Assembly (NCBI RefSeq): GCF_017352095.1
Contig: NZ_CP071463.1
Span: forward strand, 1,922,001-1,986,000
DNA: 64,000 nt
Direction of reading: 5' to 3'
Source: Natrinema longum
GTDB lineage: Archaea > Halobacteriota > Halobacteria > Halobacteriales > Natrialbaceae
In this document: one piece after another, positions 17,018 through 26,228 of the stretch
Layout: each line of letters starts with the position of its first letter
Numbering within the stretch: the stretch's first letter is position 1
Made by a program: the position numbers and the translations under genes
The notes under the pieces: generated by a model
Seen by the model: only the letters and a program-made list of their open reading frames with translations
Told to the model about the DNA's origin: nothing
The model's database searches: none

Positions 17018-18043
17018 ATGAGTGGATCCGACGAACTCGCCCTTCTCGCGATCGACACGCTCGATTCGGAGGTGGCGATCGTCGATTCCGACGGATTGAT
17101 CGTCTACACGAACGCGGCGTGGCAGGAATTCGCGCTCGAGGGCGGGTTTCCCGCCGATCCTGCGATGGTCGGCTCGAACTATCTCGAGGTCTGTGAATCG
17201 AGTCGCGACGACGATCCGTACGCCGAACGGGCCTGTGAGGACATCGAAGCGCTGCTCGACGGCCGCGAGGAACACGTCCAACTGGAGTATCCCTGTCCGA
17301 CGCCCGAGGACCCGCTCTCGTGGTTTCTGATGTGGGCGACGACGTTCGAACGCGATGGGGAGCTGTACGTTCTCGTCGAACATTTCGATATCTCCGATCG
17401 AAAGCGGATCGAACGCGAGATCGAGGAGCGAAACGAACGCCTCTCGACGGTGTCGCGTGTCCTGTCACACGACCTCCGAAACCCGCTGGCGGTCGCGCTT
17501 GGCTACACGGAACTGCTCGCGACGGACCCGTCACCGGAGACCGTCGCGGCCGTCCGCGCCGCTCTCCACCGGATGGACGCCATCATCGACGACGCGGTGA
17601 CGCTCTCGAAGCAGGAACTCGACGACGTCCACGTCGTCGATCTGCACAGCGTCGTCGAGGACGTGTGGACGGTCATCGAGACCGACGGGGCGACCCTCGA
17701 ACGCGGTGAGACGATCGCGTTCGAGGCGGACCGGAGTATCCTCTCGAGTATCTTCCAGAACCTCTTTCGGAACGCGATCGAACACGGCGGCGACGGCGTT
17801 ACCATCGGCGTCGGTGCGCTCGAGGACGTTCGCGGGTTCTACGTCGAAGACGACGGGCCCGGCATTCCGGCCGACCGTCGTGAGGACGCGTTCGAAGTCG
17901 GCTACTCGTCGGGGTCGACCCGCGACAACACCGGACTCGGCCTGTCGATCGTCACGAACGCGGTCGACGTCCACGACTGGCGGATCGACGTGCTGGAGTC
18001 TCGATCCGGCGGTGCTCGGTTCGAGATCACGGTGGCCGACTAA
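17018..18043 (+). CDS. PAS-domain sensor histidine kinase
   Basis: This encodes 341 aa, soluble. A PAS domain covers about residues 8-130 (SEVAIVDSDGLIVYTNAAWQEF opening, ending in VEHFDISDRKR). The HisKA helix carries the phospho-accepting His in VLSHDLRNPLAVALGY near residue 150. The HATPase_c domain has N-box FQNLFRNAIEHG, G1 box DDGPGIP and G2 box GLGLSI. It lacks membrane helices, so it senses a cytosolic signal. No response regulator lies beside it, as is common for orphan haloarchaeal kinases. Its neighbour on the other side of a convergent hairpin is an H-NOX-like protein. Confidence 0.92.
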   Translation: MSGSDELALLAIDTLDSEVAIVDSDGLIVYTNAAWQEFALEGGFPADPAMVGSNYLEVCESSRDDDPYAERACEDIEALLDGREEHVQLEYPCPTPEDPLSWFLMWATTFERDGELYVLVEHFDISDRKRIEREIEERNERLSTVSRVLSHDLRNPLAVALGYTELLATDPSPETVAAVRAALHRMDAIIDDAVTLSKQELDDVHVVDLHSVVEDVWTVIETDGATLERGETIAFEADRSILSSIFQNLFRNAIEHGGDGVTIGVGALEDVRGFYVEDDGPGIPADRREDAFEVGYSSGSTRDNTGLGLSIVTNAVDVHDWRIDVLESRSGGARFEITVAD

Positions 18044-18054
18044 TCGGCCATCGG

Positions 18055-18141
18055 CGCTCGTGCGGTCTGCTGTCACTGGATCCCGGCGCACCCGCGACTC
18101 GCCGTGTAGATGTGCCGGCACCGACTGACGGTCGTCCGTCT
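18055..18141. terminator. Imperfect hairpin element between convergent genes
   Basis: An arm beginning CTGTCACTGG and containing CCGGCGCAC (around 18069-18091) is an imperfect reverse complement of GTGCCGGCACCGACTGACGG (about 18112-18131). The structure lies between two converging stop codons and could stop both transcripts. Its right part resembles 22168-22191. Confidence 0.4.
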
Positions 18142-18680
18142 CACTCGAGGACGACGCGGAACTGACAGGTATCGGCCCCGTCGTCGACACACTCCGTTTC
18201 CGTGACGGTCGCGTCGGCGTCGAACGCGGTGGCGAGTCCCTCGAGGATGCCGTGGGCGAGCCCGCAGTACTGCTGGTCCCGGGCGGTATCGTACGTGACG
18301 GTTACGGAATCGGACTCGCGTGTCGCGGATACCGCGGGGAGCGATGTCTCTTCGGTGGCGGTGTTGATGTTGCTGTAGGCGTCCTCGAGTCCGACCAGCA
18401 GTTCCGGCAGGCCCTGGTCCCGCTGGACGTGTGCGCTAAACGTCGAGAGCAGTTCGGGGGCGAGGGTCTTGCCGAAATCGCGTTCGATCGCCCGCCGATC
18501 CTGGGTGGCCATCGTCGAGAGCGTTTCGAGGATGGCGTCGATTTCCTCGTCCTCGTAATGAGAGACGGGGAGGTAGAGCTTCGGCTCGAGACCGGACTGC
18601 TCGACGATCGTATCCCAGGTGCCGTCGTCGGTTCGGTCGACGACGTACTCCTTGAGCGTCTTGTGGACGATTCCGTGCAT
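18141..18680 (-). CDS. H-NOX (heme NO-binding)-like sensor protein with atypical ligand position
   Basis: This encodes 179 aa. The opening MHGIVHKTLKEYVVDRTDDGTW and the following LYLPVSHYEDEEI are typical of the alpha-helical N-terminus of heme-nitric-oxide-binding domains. The C-terminal part (YCGLAHGILEGLATAF ... ECVDDGADTCQFRVVLE) matches the Cys-containing alpha/beta half, related to 4VR folds. In canonical H-NOX the proximal heme His near position 102 follows a LxxLxxLH pattern; here the equivalent segment LLVGLEDAYSNI has Tyr102. Thus heme may be Tyr-ligated or absent. It could transmit NO, O2 or redox signals to a partner such as the convergent kinase; this is inference. Confidence 0.75.
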   Translation of the reverse strand: MHGIVHKTLKEYVVDRTDDGTWDTIVEQSGLEPKLYLPVSHYEDEEIDAILETLSTMATQDRRAIERDFGKTLAPELLSTFSAHVQRDQGLPELLVGLEDAYSNINTATEETSLPAVSATRESDSVTVTYDTARDQQYCGLAHGILEGLATAFDADATVTETECVDDGADTCQFRVVLE

Positions 18681-18803
18681 CCCAACCCGTTGATCAGTTC
18701 CCGCAGTGTCTCCGCCGATCGGTTCGTCGGTGCCGTGGCCGAGCCGAGCTCGTGCCAGGCGATAACAACTAGACCAGTGTCCGGGGAGTACTTAATCGTT
18801 TAC

Positions 18804-19661
18804 TTACAGGTACTGTGCGAGCGTGGGGGCGACGGAGACCGTCTCGACCCCGCGCTCGAGGGTGTCGGTGCCGTAGATCGCTTCCACGCCGGCTCGAGAG
18901 AGCTTCGTGACGGCGTTGCGAGCGAGCAGCGGGTGGACGCAGGTCACGAACACCCGACCGACGTCGCGATCCTCGAGAACCGCGACGGCTTCGCTCATCG
19001 TCGACCCCGTCGCGATGATGTCGTCGACGACGACGACGTCGCGGCCGGCGACGTCGACGTCGCTCGGCGAAACCTCGACCTCGGTGCCCGAATGGCGGGT
19101 CTTCTCGAAGTAGTCGGTCTCGCCCGCGCTGTAGCTGTCGCGGGCCGTCTCGGCGAGTTCGACGGCCCCCGCATCCGGCGCGAGGAAGACCGGATCCGCG
19201 AGGTCGTCGGGCAGGGGTTCGGCCAGTCGCCCGGCCGCGTCGACCGCCGTCGCCGCCGGCTCGAAGAACTCGCAGACGGCCGTCTCGTGGGGGTTGACGG
19301 TCAGGATCCGGTCCGTCCCGGTCGAAATCGCGCGGGCGACCGCTCGCGCGGAGACGGGATGGCCCGGCTCGAAGGCCGCGTCCTGTCGCCCATAGCCCAT
19401 GTAGGGCAGGACGGTGACGACCTCCGCGACGCCGGCCTCGCGGACGGCGTCTTGCAACTGGAGCACCTCGAGGTGGGCGTCGCTCGAGACCGTCGAGGCG
19501 ACGATCACTGCCCGATCGGGCTCGGTCTCGGCGACGCCGGGGACGGCGGCGAGCAGTTCGCCGTCGGGAAAGCGGTCGTACTCGACGGCGGCGAGCGGTT
19601 CCTCGAGTTCACGTGCGAGCGCGGCGGCCAGAGCCTGCGACGCGGATCCGCTGACGATCAT
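18804..19661 (-). CDS. prs: Ribose-phosphate diphosphokinase (PRPP synthetase)
   Basis: This makes 5-phosphoribosyl-1-diphosphate from ribose-5-phosphate and ATP for nucleotide, His and Trp synthesis. The 285-aa protein starts MIVSGSASQALAAALAREL. Visible signatures are the N-terminal FPDGEL, the catalytic flexible loop LPYMGYGRQDAAF, and the PRPP loop VVVVDDIIATGSTMSEAV. The length is typical of class III archaeal enzymes. hisI and hisG, which use PRPP-derived products or PRPP, occur elsewhere in this window. Confidence 0.95.
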   Translation of the reverse strand: MIVSGSASQALAAALARELEEPLAAVEYDRFPDGELLAAVPGVAETEPDRAVIVASTVSSDAHLEVLQLQDAVREAGVAEVVTVLPYMGYGRQDAAFEPGHPVSARAVARAISTGTDRILTVNPHETAVCEFFEPAATAVDAAGRLAEPLPDDLADPVFLAPDAGAVELAETARDSYSAGETDYFEKTRHSGTEVEVSPSDVDVAGRDVVVVDDIIATGSTMSEAVAVLEDRDVGRVFVTCVHPLLARNAVTKLSRAGVEAIYGTDTLERGVETVSVAPTLAQYL

Positions 19662-19746
19662 AGTCGGTTGGACAGGCCGGGGGGTAAACCAGTTTTCGTT
19701 CTCCCGGCTCCTATCGTCGGATGGTCCCGTCGCCGACGAGAGCCAG

Positions 19747-20631
19747 CTACCTCGCAGGGCTGTCGGTTTTTGGCGGTGTCGTCGCGGGGACGGCCATCCC
19801 GACGACGTCGGTGACGCCCAGTAGTCGCCGTCGCCACCCGTCCTCGCTCGAGGATCGGAAGGTCCCGGTCTCCGTGACGGCGTAGGTTTCGTCGCCGTAC
19901 CCGAAGCCGACGATTCGATCGCTCGCGTCGTCGTCGGCGAGCCACTCGCCGTCCCCCGTCGACGCGTAGATCGTCTCCCCCGAAACGGCGTGTGCGCGCT
20001 CGATGTGGCCACGTCGGGACCGTGGATCCGCCGCGACGGTGTCGAACGACCCCTCGAGGACCGCCATCCAGCCGTTGCCGAGCTTGTAGAGTCCATCGGC
20101 GGTGGCGGCCAGCGGCACGCCGGCAGCCGAGACGTCCCGCACGTCGGTCAGTCCGGCGTGATCGAGCCCGCCGCCGTGGACGCGGAAGACGCCACGATCG
20201 GCCCCGACGAGGTCGCCGTCGATCGCTCGGACCGTCTCGACGGCCTCGTCCTCGAGCGTGACCCATTCCTCGCTCCCGCCCGCTCGACGCGCAACGCGGC
20301 CCTCCGGGTCGGCCCCGATCAAATCGCCGCCGTCGTACCCGACGGCGACCGCCGGGCCGAATCCGGTTTCGACGAACGTCTCGTCCTCGCTGGCTGTCCC
20401 GTCGTCGCGCTCGCTCTCGAGCGGACACACGCGGATGTCCCGGTCGGTCGCGATGGCGACGGCGTCGCGGGTCGCTGCGATGTCCCGGACCGCACAGCGC
20501 TCGCAGAGGCCGAATTCGCCGACGGTGTCGCCGGCGACGCGGACGCGAACGACGCCCATCGCGCTCGCGACGTAGGCCGTGATCGCCCCTTCGCGGTCGC
20601 CGTAGACGCGCTTTTCCTCGATCGAATCCAT
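19747..20631 (-). CDS. HVO_0234-family beta-propeller protein
   Basis: This encodes 294 aa starting MDSIEEKRVYGDREGAITAYVAS. Repeating units such as GVVRVRVAGDTVGEFGL, GADPEGRVARRAGG and AATADGLYKLGNGW suggest a multi-blade beta-propeller without a signal peptide. I recognise it as the conserved haloarchaeal family named after Haloferax HVO_0234; function is unknown. It ends 86 bases before prs on the same strand, so the two may be co-transcribed. A CERC pair near residue 43 might bind metal. Confidence 0.75.
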   Translation of the reverse strand: MDSIEEKRVYGDREGAITAYVASAMGVVRVRVAGDTVGEFGLCERCAVRDIAATRDAVAIATDRDIRVCPLESERDDGTASEDETFVETGFGPAVAVGYDGGDLIGADPEGRVARRAGGSEEWVTLEDEAVETVRAIDGDLVGADRGVFRVHGGGLDHAGLTDVRDVSAAGVPLAATADGLYKLGNGWMAVLEGSFDTVAADPRSRRGHIERAHAVSGETIYASTGDGEWLADDDASDRIVGFGYGDETYAVTETGTFRSSSEDGWRRRLLGVTDVVGMAVPATTPPKTDSPAR

Positions 20632-20734
20632 ACGGGAACGTGGCGAGGGTGGGCCGAAAACGTTCCGCCCCGTCGCCGTCGCGTCGGGACAGGTTGCGGA
20701 ATCCCTTTGGGGAGTCCGGTCAGACTAGCGCGTA

Positions 20735-22111
20735 ATGCAAGTCTTCGGATCGAGTGGGACGCGGGGCGTCGCCAACGAGGAGCTGACGCCTGCGTTCGTC
20801 CTTCGCGTCGCGAAAGCGGCGGGGACGACCTGGCGCGACGGTCACGGTGGGGACCGCGTCGCGATCGCCCGCGACACGCGCTACACGGGGCGGATGCTGG
20901 CCGACGCGGCCGCCAGCGGGCTGGCGAGTACCGGGACCGACGTCGACCGCCTCGGGATCGTCCCCACGCCGGGCGCACAGGCCTACGCCGAACGGGAAGG
21001 GGTGCCGGTGATGGTCATCACGGCCTCACACAACCCGCCCCAGTACAACGGCGTCAAACTCGTCGGGGCCGACGGCGTCGAACTCTCGATCGCCGCCCTC
21101 GAGTCGATCGAGGAACGGCTGCTCGCGGAATCGTTCACCGTCGCCCCCTGGGACGAAACGGGACGCGTCCGGGAGGTAGCGGGCGTCCGGCGGGCCTACG
21201 TCGACGACCTGCTCGCCGCTGCCGAGCGGGAGCGGATCGCCGACGCCGACCTCACCGTCGCGCTCGATCCGGGTCACGGGGCTGGCTCGCTGACCAGTCC
21301 CGAGTTCTTCCGCGAACTGGGCTGTCGCGTCGTGACAGTCAACGGCCAGCCCGACGGTCACTTCCCGGGCCGTGACCCCGAGCCCGTCCCCGACAACCTC
21401 ACGGACCTCGGCAGGCTCGTCCGGGCCACCGACGCCGACGTCGGCATCGCCCACGACGGCGACGCCGATCGGGCCATCTTCTTCGACGAGACCGGCGAGT
21501 ACGTCGAGGGCGATGCCACCCTCGCCGCCCTCGCCGCGGCCGAACTCGAGGCCGGCGACACCACCGTCTCGGCGGTCAACGTCTCCCAGCGGCTCGTCGA
21601 CGTCGTCGGCGAGGTCGGGGCCGAACTCGAGCTCACGCCGATCGGTTCGACGAACATCATCACCCGCATCGAGGAACTCGAGGCCAACGGCCGGCGGGTC
21701 CCGATCGCGGGCGAGGGCAACGGAGGGATCTTCTTCCCCAACCACCGGCTCTCGCGCGATGGGGCCTACACGGCCGCGCGATTCCTCGAGTTGGTCGCCC
21801 AGCGGCCGGTCAGCGAGATCGTCGCCCCCTACGACGGCTACGTCAACGTCCGGCGCAACCTCGAGTACGAGTCGACGGCGGAACGCGACGCGATGCTCGA
21901 TGCGGCCGCCAACCAGGCCCAGGCCGCCGACGCGGACCTCAACACGCGCGACGGCTACCGGCTGGATTACGGCGACGCCTGGGTGCTGGCCCGCCCCTCC
22001 GGGACCGAACCGCTCGTCCGGATCTACGCCGAAGCCCGCGACGCCGACCGCGCCGAGCGGCTCGTCGACGACATGTACGACGCGCTAGCGGCTGCGAAGG
22101 CCGACGCCTGA
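20735..22111 (+). CDS. glmM: Phosphoglucosamine mutase / phosphohexomutase
   Basis: This encodes 458 aa of the alpha-D-phosphohexomutase superfamily. The phosphoserine loop is TASHNPPQYNG near residue 95, the Mg-binding loop is HDGDADRAIF near 235, the sugar-binding loop is GEGNGG near 322, and the C-terminal phosphate loop is RPSGTEPLVRIYAE. The archaeal GlmM-type interconverts glucosamine-6-phosphate and glucosamine-1-phosphate for UDP-GlcNAc; a phosphoglucomutase or phosphomannomutase role cannot be excluded. It is divergent from the HVO_0234-type gene, with about 100 bases between. Confidence 0.9.
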   Translation: MQVFGSSGTRGVANEELTPAFVLRVAKAAGTTWRDGHGGDRVAIARDTRYTGRMLADAAASGLASTGTDVDRLGIVPTPGAQAYAEREGVPVMVITASHNPPQYNGVKLVGADGVELSIAALESIEERLLAESFTVAPWDETGRVREVAGVRRAYVDDLLAAAERERIADADLTVALDPGHGAGSLTSPEFFRELGCRVVTVNGQPDGHFPGRDPEPVPDNLTDLGRLVRATDADVGIAHDGDADRAIFFDETGEYVEGDATLAALAAAELEAGDTTVSAVNVSQRLVDVVGEVGAELELTPIGSTNIITRIEELEANGRRVPIAGEGNGGIFFPNHRLSRDGAYTAARFLELVAQRPVSEIVAPYDGYVNVRRNLEYESTAERDAMLDAAANQAQAADADLNTRDGYRLDYGDAWVLARPSGTEPLVRIYAEARDADRAERLVDDMYDALAAAKADA

Positions 22112-22167
22112 GACGATCCTCTGTCTCGAGCGACCGGCGACCCCACGACCCGTCCCTGGGGCCGCCG

Positions 22168-22191
22168 ACACTGACTGACAGCGGTCCGTCT
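22168..22191 (+). repeat. Short repeated element near a 3' end, related to 18118-18141
   Basis: This 24-base stretch matches 18118-18141 at 19 positions (shared GACTGAC and GTCCGTCT). Both lie just beyond the 3' end of a plus-strand gene facing a minus-strand gene, which suggests a dispersed terminator-like element. Confidence 0.4.
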
Positions 22192-22368
22192 GAGGGTGGT
22201 TTCTGCGACCCGCTCGATCGCCCATCAGTTACGACCACCCCATTGCGGGGAACGGCTGAATAGCAGTCGACACCCGAAAACTCACACTCACGATAACGGC
22301 AGGAGTATTCAAGATACGACCGTTTCGGAGGCGACGCCAGGTGACCCGTACGGATCGATCGGGCGGAC

Positions 22369-22593
22369 TCAGCCCTCTTCAGTCGGCTGGTGGAGCCCAA
22401 ACACGTACTCCAAACCGAACATGACGAGAGCCATCGTGAGCGCCTGAACGAGAAGGAATTTCCCACCCAACAGCAGGCCGACTACGAGAACGCCGACACC
22501 TACCGACACCCCTAAGCAGATCGCATACTCCCCCTGAGAGCGGTCCAGCAGCCACTCATCAGTGCGGTTGTAGAGACGTTTCGCAGCACTCAT
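22369..22593 (-). CDS. Small two-helix membrane protein of unknown function
   Basis: This encodes 74 aa (MSAAKRLYNRTDEWLLDRSQGEY). Two hydrophobic helices, about residues 25-45 and 46-68, make a tight hairpin in the membrane. I recognise no family. Base composition is slightly less GC-rich than the flanking housekeeping genes. It converges with glmM across a 257-base gap. Confidence 0.6.
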   Translation of the reverse strand: MSAAKRLYNRTDEWLLDRSQGEYAICLGVSVGVGVLVVGLLLGGKFLLVQALTMALVMFGLEYVFGLHQPTEEG

Positions 22594-22805
22594 ATCCGAA
22601 CTAGATTGTTCCTCCCGATAAAGTTATTCCGAGAACAGGTCGAGGGACGAAGTGCCGTTCTTCTTTACAGGTAGACTGGTCGAACTGCCGCGGTCAGTGT
22701 CTCTCTCTGCCCTCCTCTGATGGGCATCGTACCCTGATCGGACGACAGGTCGCGATCAGCGTGGCGATCGTGTCAGTAGCGACTCTCCGTGACCATCACA
22801 CGCTG

Positions 22806-23201
22806 TCACGGCACGATCGTCACCGGAACCTCGGCGCGCCGCGTGACCGCCTCCGCGACGCTGCCCAGCAGCATCCGCGAGACGCCCGCTTTCCCCTCGC
22901 TGCCCATCACGATCGCGTCGATGTCCGCCTCGTCGACGTACTCGAGGATCGCGTCCGCCGCTCCGCCGCCCTCGACGACGGTGGTCTCGACCGATCGCTC
23001 GTACTCGGCGGCGGTTTCCCGGACCGCGGCGAAGAACGCGGGCTCGTCGTTTTCCGACACCACACCGGCGTAGTCCGCCTCGAGGTCGTCGATCGCGTGG
23101 ACGACCGTCACTCGATCGGCGGGCACCCACTCGATGGCGTGCTCGAGGGCCGCCCGGGCCGGCTCGGAGTCGTCGACCGGGACGAGGACGTGTCTGGCCA
23201 T
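22806..23201 (-). CDS. Universal stress protein (UspA family)
   Basis: This encodes 131 aa with the classical UspA pattern: N-terminal ARHVLVPVDDSEPARAALEHAI, internal VTVVHAIDD, and the C-terminal nucleotide loop DAIVMGSEGKAGVSRMLLGSVAEAVTRRAEVPVTIV, containing G-x2-G-x9-G(S/T)-like ATP-binding residues. Family members are cytosolic and bind ATP, influencing stress survival. It lies 77 bases after the coiled-coil protein in the hisI gene cluster, possibly the same transcript. Confidence 0.93.
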   Translation of the reverse strand: MARHVLVPVDDSEPARAALEHAIEWVPADRVTVVHAIDDLEADYAGVVSENDEPAFFAAVRETAAEYERSVETTVVEGGGAADAILEYVDEADIDAIVMGSEGKAGVSRMLLGSVAEAVTRRAEVPVTIVP

Positions 23202-23278
23202 GGTCGATCCTTCGAGCGGCGGCGGCTAAAGTGCGGGGCCGTCGTCGCGGACGATGGGTTTCGCCGTCGTCGCGCCGC

Positions 23279-24454
23279 TCAGACCGGGTCGTCGACCTCG
23301 AGTGCGTCCTCGAGTCGCTCCCGTTCGGTTCGCAGGCGTTCGAGCTCGTCCGCGATGCGACCGTCGGACAGCCGCTCGCGCTCGGCGGGGGTGAGCTGGA
23401 CGACGGCCTGAGCTGCGGTCTGCAGGCGGTCGTAGTCGGGGTCGGTCGCGAGGAGGCCGACCTCGCGCAACGTTGCGACGGTCTCCTCGCCGGCCACCCG
23501 CGCGACGAAGGGGCGATACTCCCGCACCCGGCGGCGCAACGCGCCCGCCGGTTCCGGCGGCCAGTCGATCGTCAGCGGCTCGGCGTCGATACCGTCGAGA
23601 TACGTCTGCTGGGTCGCGACCGACCGCTTGAGTTCGTCCGCGCTCTCGACGTAGTGGGAGAGCTTCGACCGGGAATAGTCGGCGTACTCGAGCAACTCGG
23701 GGATCGTGTACTCGCCGGCCGGGTTCTCGCGGACGTAGTCCAATAGCTCGTCGGGCGGCTGCTCGTAGGTCACGAACGGATACCACGTACTTCGCTCGAG
23801 AAGGTCGAACACCTCGCGTGCGCTGGCCGAGAGCCGGTAGTCCTCGAACGCCTCGCGGACGGCCTCGTTGTAGCGCTCGATGGGGTCCCGGAGCCGGTCG
23901 ACCGGCGCGTCCAGATCGGCAGTCGAGAGCTCGAGCAGCCGCTCGTGGTCGTCGATCTCGTCGTCGATGGCCCGCAGGCGCTTGTTCGCGTTCTTGCGGG
24001 CCTCGACCAGCGCTTCGCGAGCGGCCTCCCGTTCTTCGAGCAGGTCGGCGTACGCGGCGGCCGGCTCGAGGGCGTCGGTGGCCCGTTCGAAGTCCGATTC
24101 GCTGAGCCGGCGTTTGTCGATCGCCTCGAGGGCGTCCTCGAAGGCCTCCCGTTCCGGGAGGTCGTCCGACAGGCTCGAGACCAGCCCGTCGAATTTCCCC
24201 TCGAGTTGGATGTACGCCTGGAAGTTCTCCTTGCCGGTCCCGGTCGCGCGGTCGACGTAGTCGTCTAACAGCGTCGTCGCGTTTCGATAGGCGGTCGCGA
24301 CCTCGTCGACGGTTTCCTCGCCGTGGTCTTCGATCCGGCCGTTGCTCTCCGCGAGACGGGTTCGGGCGGCCTCGAGTTCCTCGAGCGGTGTCGATTCGTC
24401 GCTCCCGGCGGCAGTGTTCGAGCGGTCGTCGGAGGGATGGACGCGCTCGCTCAT
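23279..24454 (-). CDS. Haloarchaeal coiled-coil protein (DUF7118-like)
   Basis: This encodes 391 acidic residues, no membrane segment or signal. Heptad-rich helices at about residues 20-60, 105-210 and 365-390 suggest a long coiled coil; a central block (STWYPFVTYEQPPDELLDYV ... YADYSRSKLSHYV) looks like a small winged-helix or globular insert. Its ATG follows the hisI stop by one base (TAAGATG), so it is translationally coupled to histidine synthesis, although no functional link is known. DUF number is recalled, not searched. Confidence 0.7.
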   Translation of the reverse strand: MSERVHPSDDRSNTAAGSDESTPLEELEAARTRLAESNGRIEDHGEETVDEVATAYRNATTLLDDYVDRATGTGKENFQAYIQLEGKFDGLVSSLSDDLPEREAFEDALEAIDKRRLSESDFERATDALEPAAAYADLLEEREAAREALVEARKNANKRLRAIDDEIDDHERLLELSTADLDAPVDRLRDPIERYNEAVREAFEDYRLSASAREVFDLLERSTWYPFVTYEQPPDELLDYVRENPAGEYTIPELLEYADYSRSKLSHYVESADELKRSVATQQTYLDGIDAEPLTIDWPPEPAGALRRRVREYRPFVARVAGEETVATLREVGLLATDPDYDRLQTAAQAVVQLTPAERERLSDGRIADELERLRTERERLEDALEVDDPV

Positions 24455-24455
24455 C

Positions 24456-24824
24456 TTACTCGTAGACTGTCTCCGGATCGAACACCCGTTCGCCGACCTG
24501 CTCGCCGTCGATCGTCCGGTAGAAACACGACCGGTGGCCGGTGTGGCACGCGCCGCCCTCCTGGTCGACCAGGTAGAGGAGGGTGTCGGCGTCGCAGTCG
24601 ACTCGTACCTCCGTGACCTCCTGGACGTGGCCGCTCGTCGCGCCCTTCTCCCAGAGTTCCTCGCGACTGCGGGAGTAGTAGTGTGCGCGGCCGGTCTCGC
24701 GGGTCCGCTCGAGGGCGTCCGGCGAGACGTACGCGACCATCAGTACCTCGCCGGTGTCGGCGTCCTGTGCCACGGCGGGGACGAGTCCGTCCTCGCCGAA
24801 ATCGACCGAAACGTCGTCGTCCAT
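24456..24824 (-). CDS. hisI: Phosphoribosyl-AMP cyclohydrolase
   Basis: This is the third step of histidine biosynthesis, opening the purine ring of PR-AMP. The 122-aa enzyme contains the diagnostic zinc- and Mg-binding residues: [31 protein letters not shown], with the metal DxDxD and Cys/His ligands. The stand-alone HisI (without HisE) form is the archaeal norm. It heads a minus-strand operon with the coiled-coil protein and is divergent from the cupin gene. Confidence 0.96.
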   Translation of the reverse strand: MDDDVSVDFGEDGLVPAVAQDADTGEVLMVAYVSPDALERTRETGRAHYYSRSREELWEKGATSGHVQEVTEVRVDCDADTLLYLVDQEGGACHTGHRSCFYRTIDGEQVGERVFDPETVYE

Positions 24825-24953
24825 ACTCGAGACGTTGTTCGTCTGAGCGATAGGTCTTTTGCTGATCGGCACACCGACGGTGAACGCTCGCCATCCGGTC
24901 AGGACGTGGGTACCGTCAACGTTTATTGTGCGCCGTGTGGGCAGGTGTCCGTG

Positions 24954-25274
24954 ATGTCCGACTACACCAAAGTGAACTACCACGACGCCGACGATCGGAA
25001 CGGGATGTACTTCCTCCGTGACGAACTGGATTGCGAGAACATGGGCGTGACCGTCGTCGAGTGCGACCCCGGCTGGGAGGGCAAGGAACACGCCCACGAG
25101 GAGGAAGGCCACGAAGAGGTCTACCTGCTGATGGAGGGCGAAGCGACGGTCACGGTCGAAGACGAGTCGATCGAGATGAACCCGGGCGACGCGATCCGGA
25201 TCGCACCGGACACGACCCACCGGATCCACAACGGCGACACCGAGAGTCGGTTCGTGCTGATGGGCGCACCGTGA
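24954..25274 (+). CDS. Single-domain cupin protein
   Basis: This encodes 106 aa starting [17 protein letters not shown]. The cupin barrel motif 1 is seen as [27 protein letters not shown] (His/His/Glu metal ligands) and motif 2 as [20 protein letters not shown] (His ligand). Small cupins of this type have diverse metal-dependent functions; no substrate can be assigned. An in-frame GTG one codon upstream is an alternative start. AACGTTTATT at 24919-24928 is a reasonable TATA region 27-34 bases upstream. Confidence 0.88.
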   Translation: MSDYTKVNYHDADDRNGMYFLRDELDCENMGVTVVECDPGWEGKEHAHEEEGHEEVYLLMEGEATVTVEDESIEMNPGDAIRIAPDTTHRIHNGDTESRFVLMGAP

Positions 25275-25308
25275 TCGCCGGCGTCGACCGTCGTGAGCGG
25301 CTGTCTCC

Positions 25309-26112
25309 TCAGGGTCGTTCGTACTCGACGCCGTCGGCTGTCACGACGGCGACCGTCACACTGCGAGCCAGCCGTCCGCCAGTTTTGACGTGGTGCTCGG
25401 GCAGCAAGGGCAGCGATACTGGTCGGTAGGCGTTGCCCTTCATGGCGGCGATGCCGGCGTAGCGACCGACTTCGCGGTCCCGATCGAAGACGTGGATGCG
25501 CTTGTCCGCACCGCGGCCGTACCGGTAGGGGAACGCGTCCGGGTCGGGACCGGGACAGGTCAGCGCGTCGGCTGCGAGGGCGGCCTGAACCGTGCCGTCG
25601 GCCTTGAGCACGAGTCGTGGCTCGTCGGTCCCCGTCCGATCGCGCCCGTCCTCGATCGACGGCTCCGCACGCCCCGCCTCGAGCGCGGTCGCCGTGGTCA
25701 CCGACTCCTCCCGCCACTGCGGGTTCGCGTCGGTTCGCACGCAGGCGTACCGCCCGTCGGTCAGCGCGATCCGGTCCGGAATCGAGTACAACCGGCGGCG
25801 TCCATCCCTCCGACCGCGGAGCAAGAACGGCTCGCCGAGGACGGCCCGGGCGTCCTCGACCCCCCACTCGTCGACGACGAGAACCGGCGCGTGACCGGCG
25901 TGGGCGGCGTCCGCCAGGCCGCTGACGAGCGACAGCGGCGTGACCTCCCGAACGCGCTCGACCGACAGCGGTGCGTCCGGACCGTCCGCAGGGTGGTCGC
26001 CACCGGTCGCCACGACCGGCGCTTCGACGTCGACCGGATCAGGGCAGCGGTAGCCGCGGTCACGGAGGTCAGCGAGGACGGCCGCGAGCCGCGAGATCTC
26101 GGGGGAGTTCAT
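25309..26112 (-). CDS. Haloarchaeal protein of unknown function
   Basis: This encodes 267 aa starting [23 protein letters not shown], chosen because it lies directly before the conserved-looking region; nine extra N-terminal codons are possible. It is soluble and acidic with a P-loop-free Rossmann-like stretch ([22 protein letters not shown]) in the middle and a strand-rich C-terminal half ([36 protein letters not shown]). I do not recognise a named family. It is divergent from a methyltransferase gene, 116 bases apart. Confidence 0.65.
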   Translation of the reverse strand: MNSPEISRLAAVLADLRDRGYRCPDPVDVEAPVVATGGDHPADGPDAPLSVERVREVTPLSLVSGLADAAHAGHAPVLVVDEWGVEDARAVLGEPFLLRGRRDGRRRLYSIPDRIALTDGRYACVRTDANPQWREESVTTATALEAGRAEPSIEDGRDRTGTDEPRLVLKADGTVQAALAADALTCPGPDPDAFPYRYGRGADKRIHVFDRDREVGRYAGIAAMKGNAYRPVSLPLLPEHHVKTGGRLARSVTVAVVTADGVEYERP

Positions 26113-26228
26113 CGCCCCCGCTACGACGCCGACGGACAAGAGCGTACGGCCAACGCGGTCGACTGGCCCGACCCACTGTCGTCCCCGTTTGGCACCAGCG
26201 ACATGCCCTCTGGGGACCTCTCCCGCCC

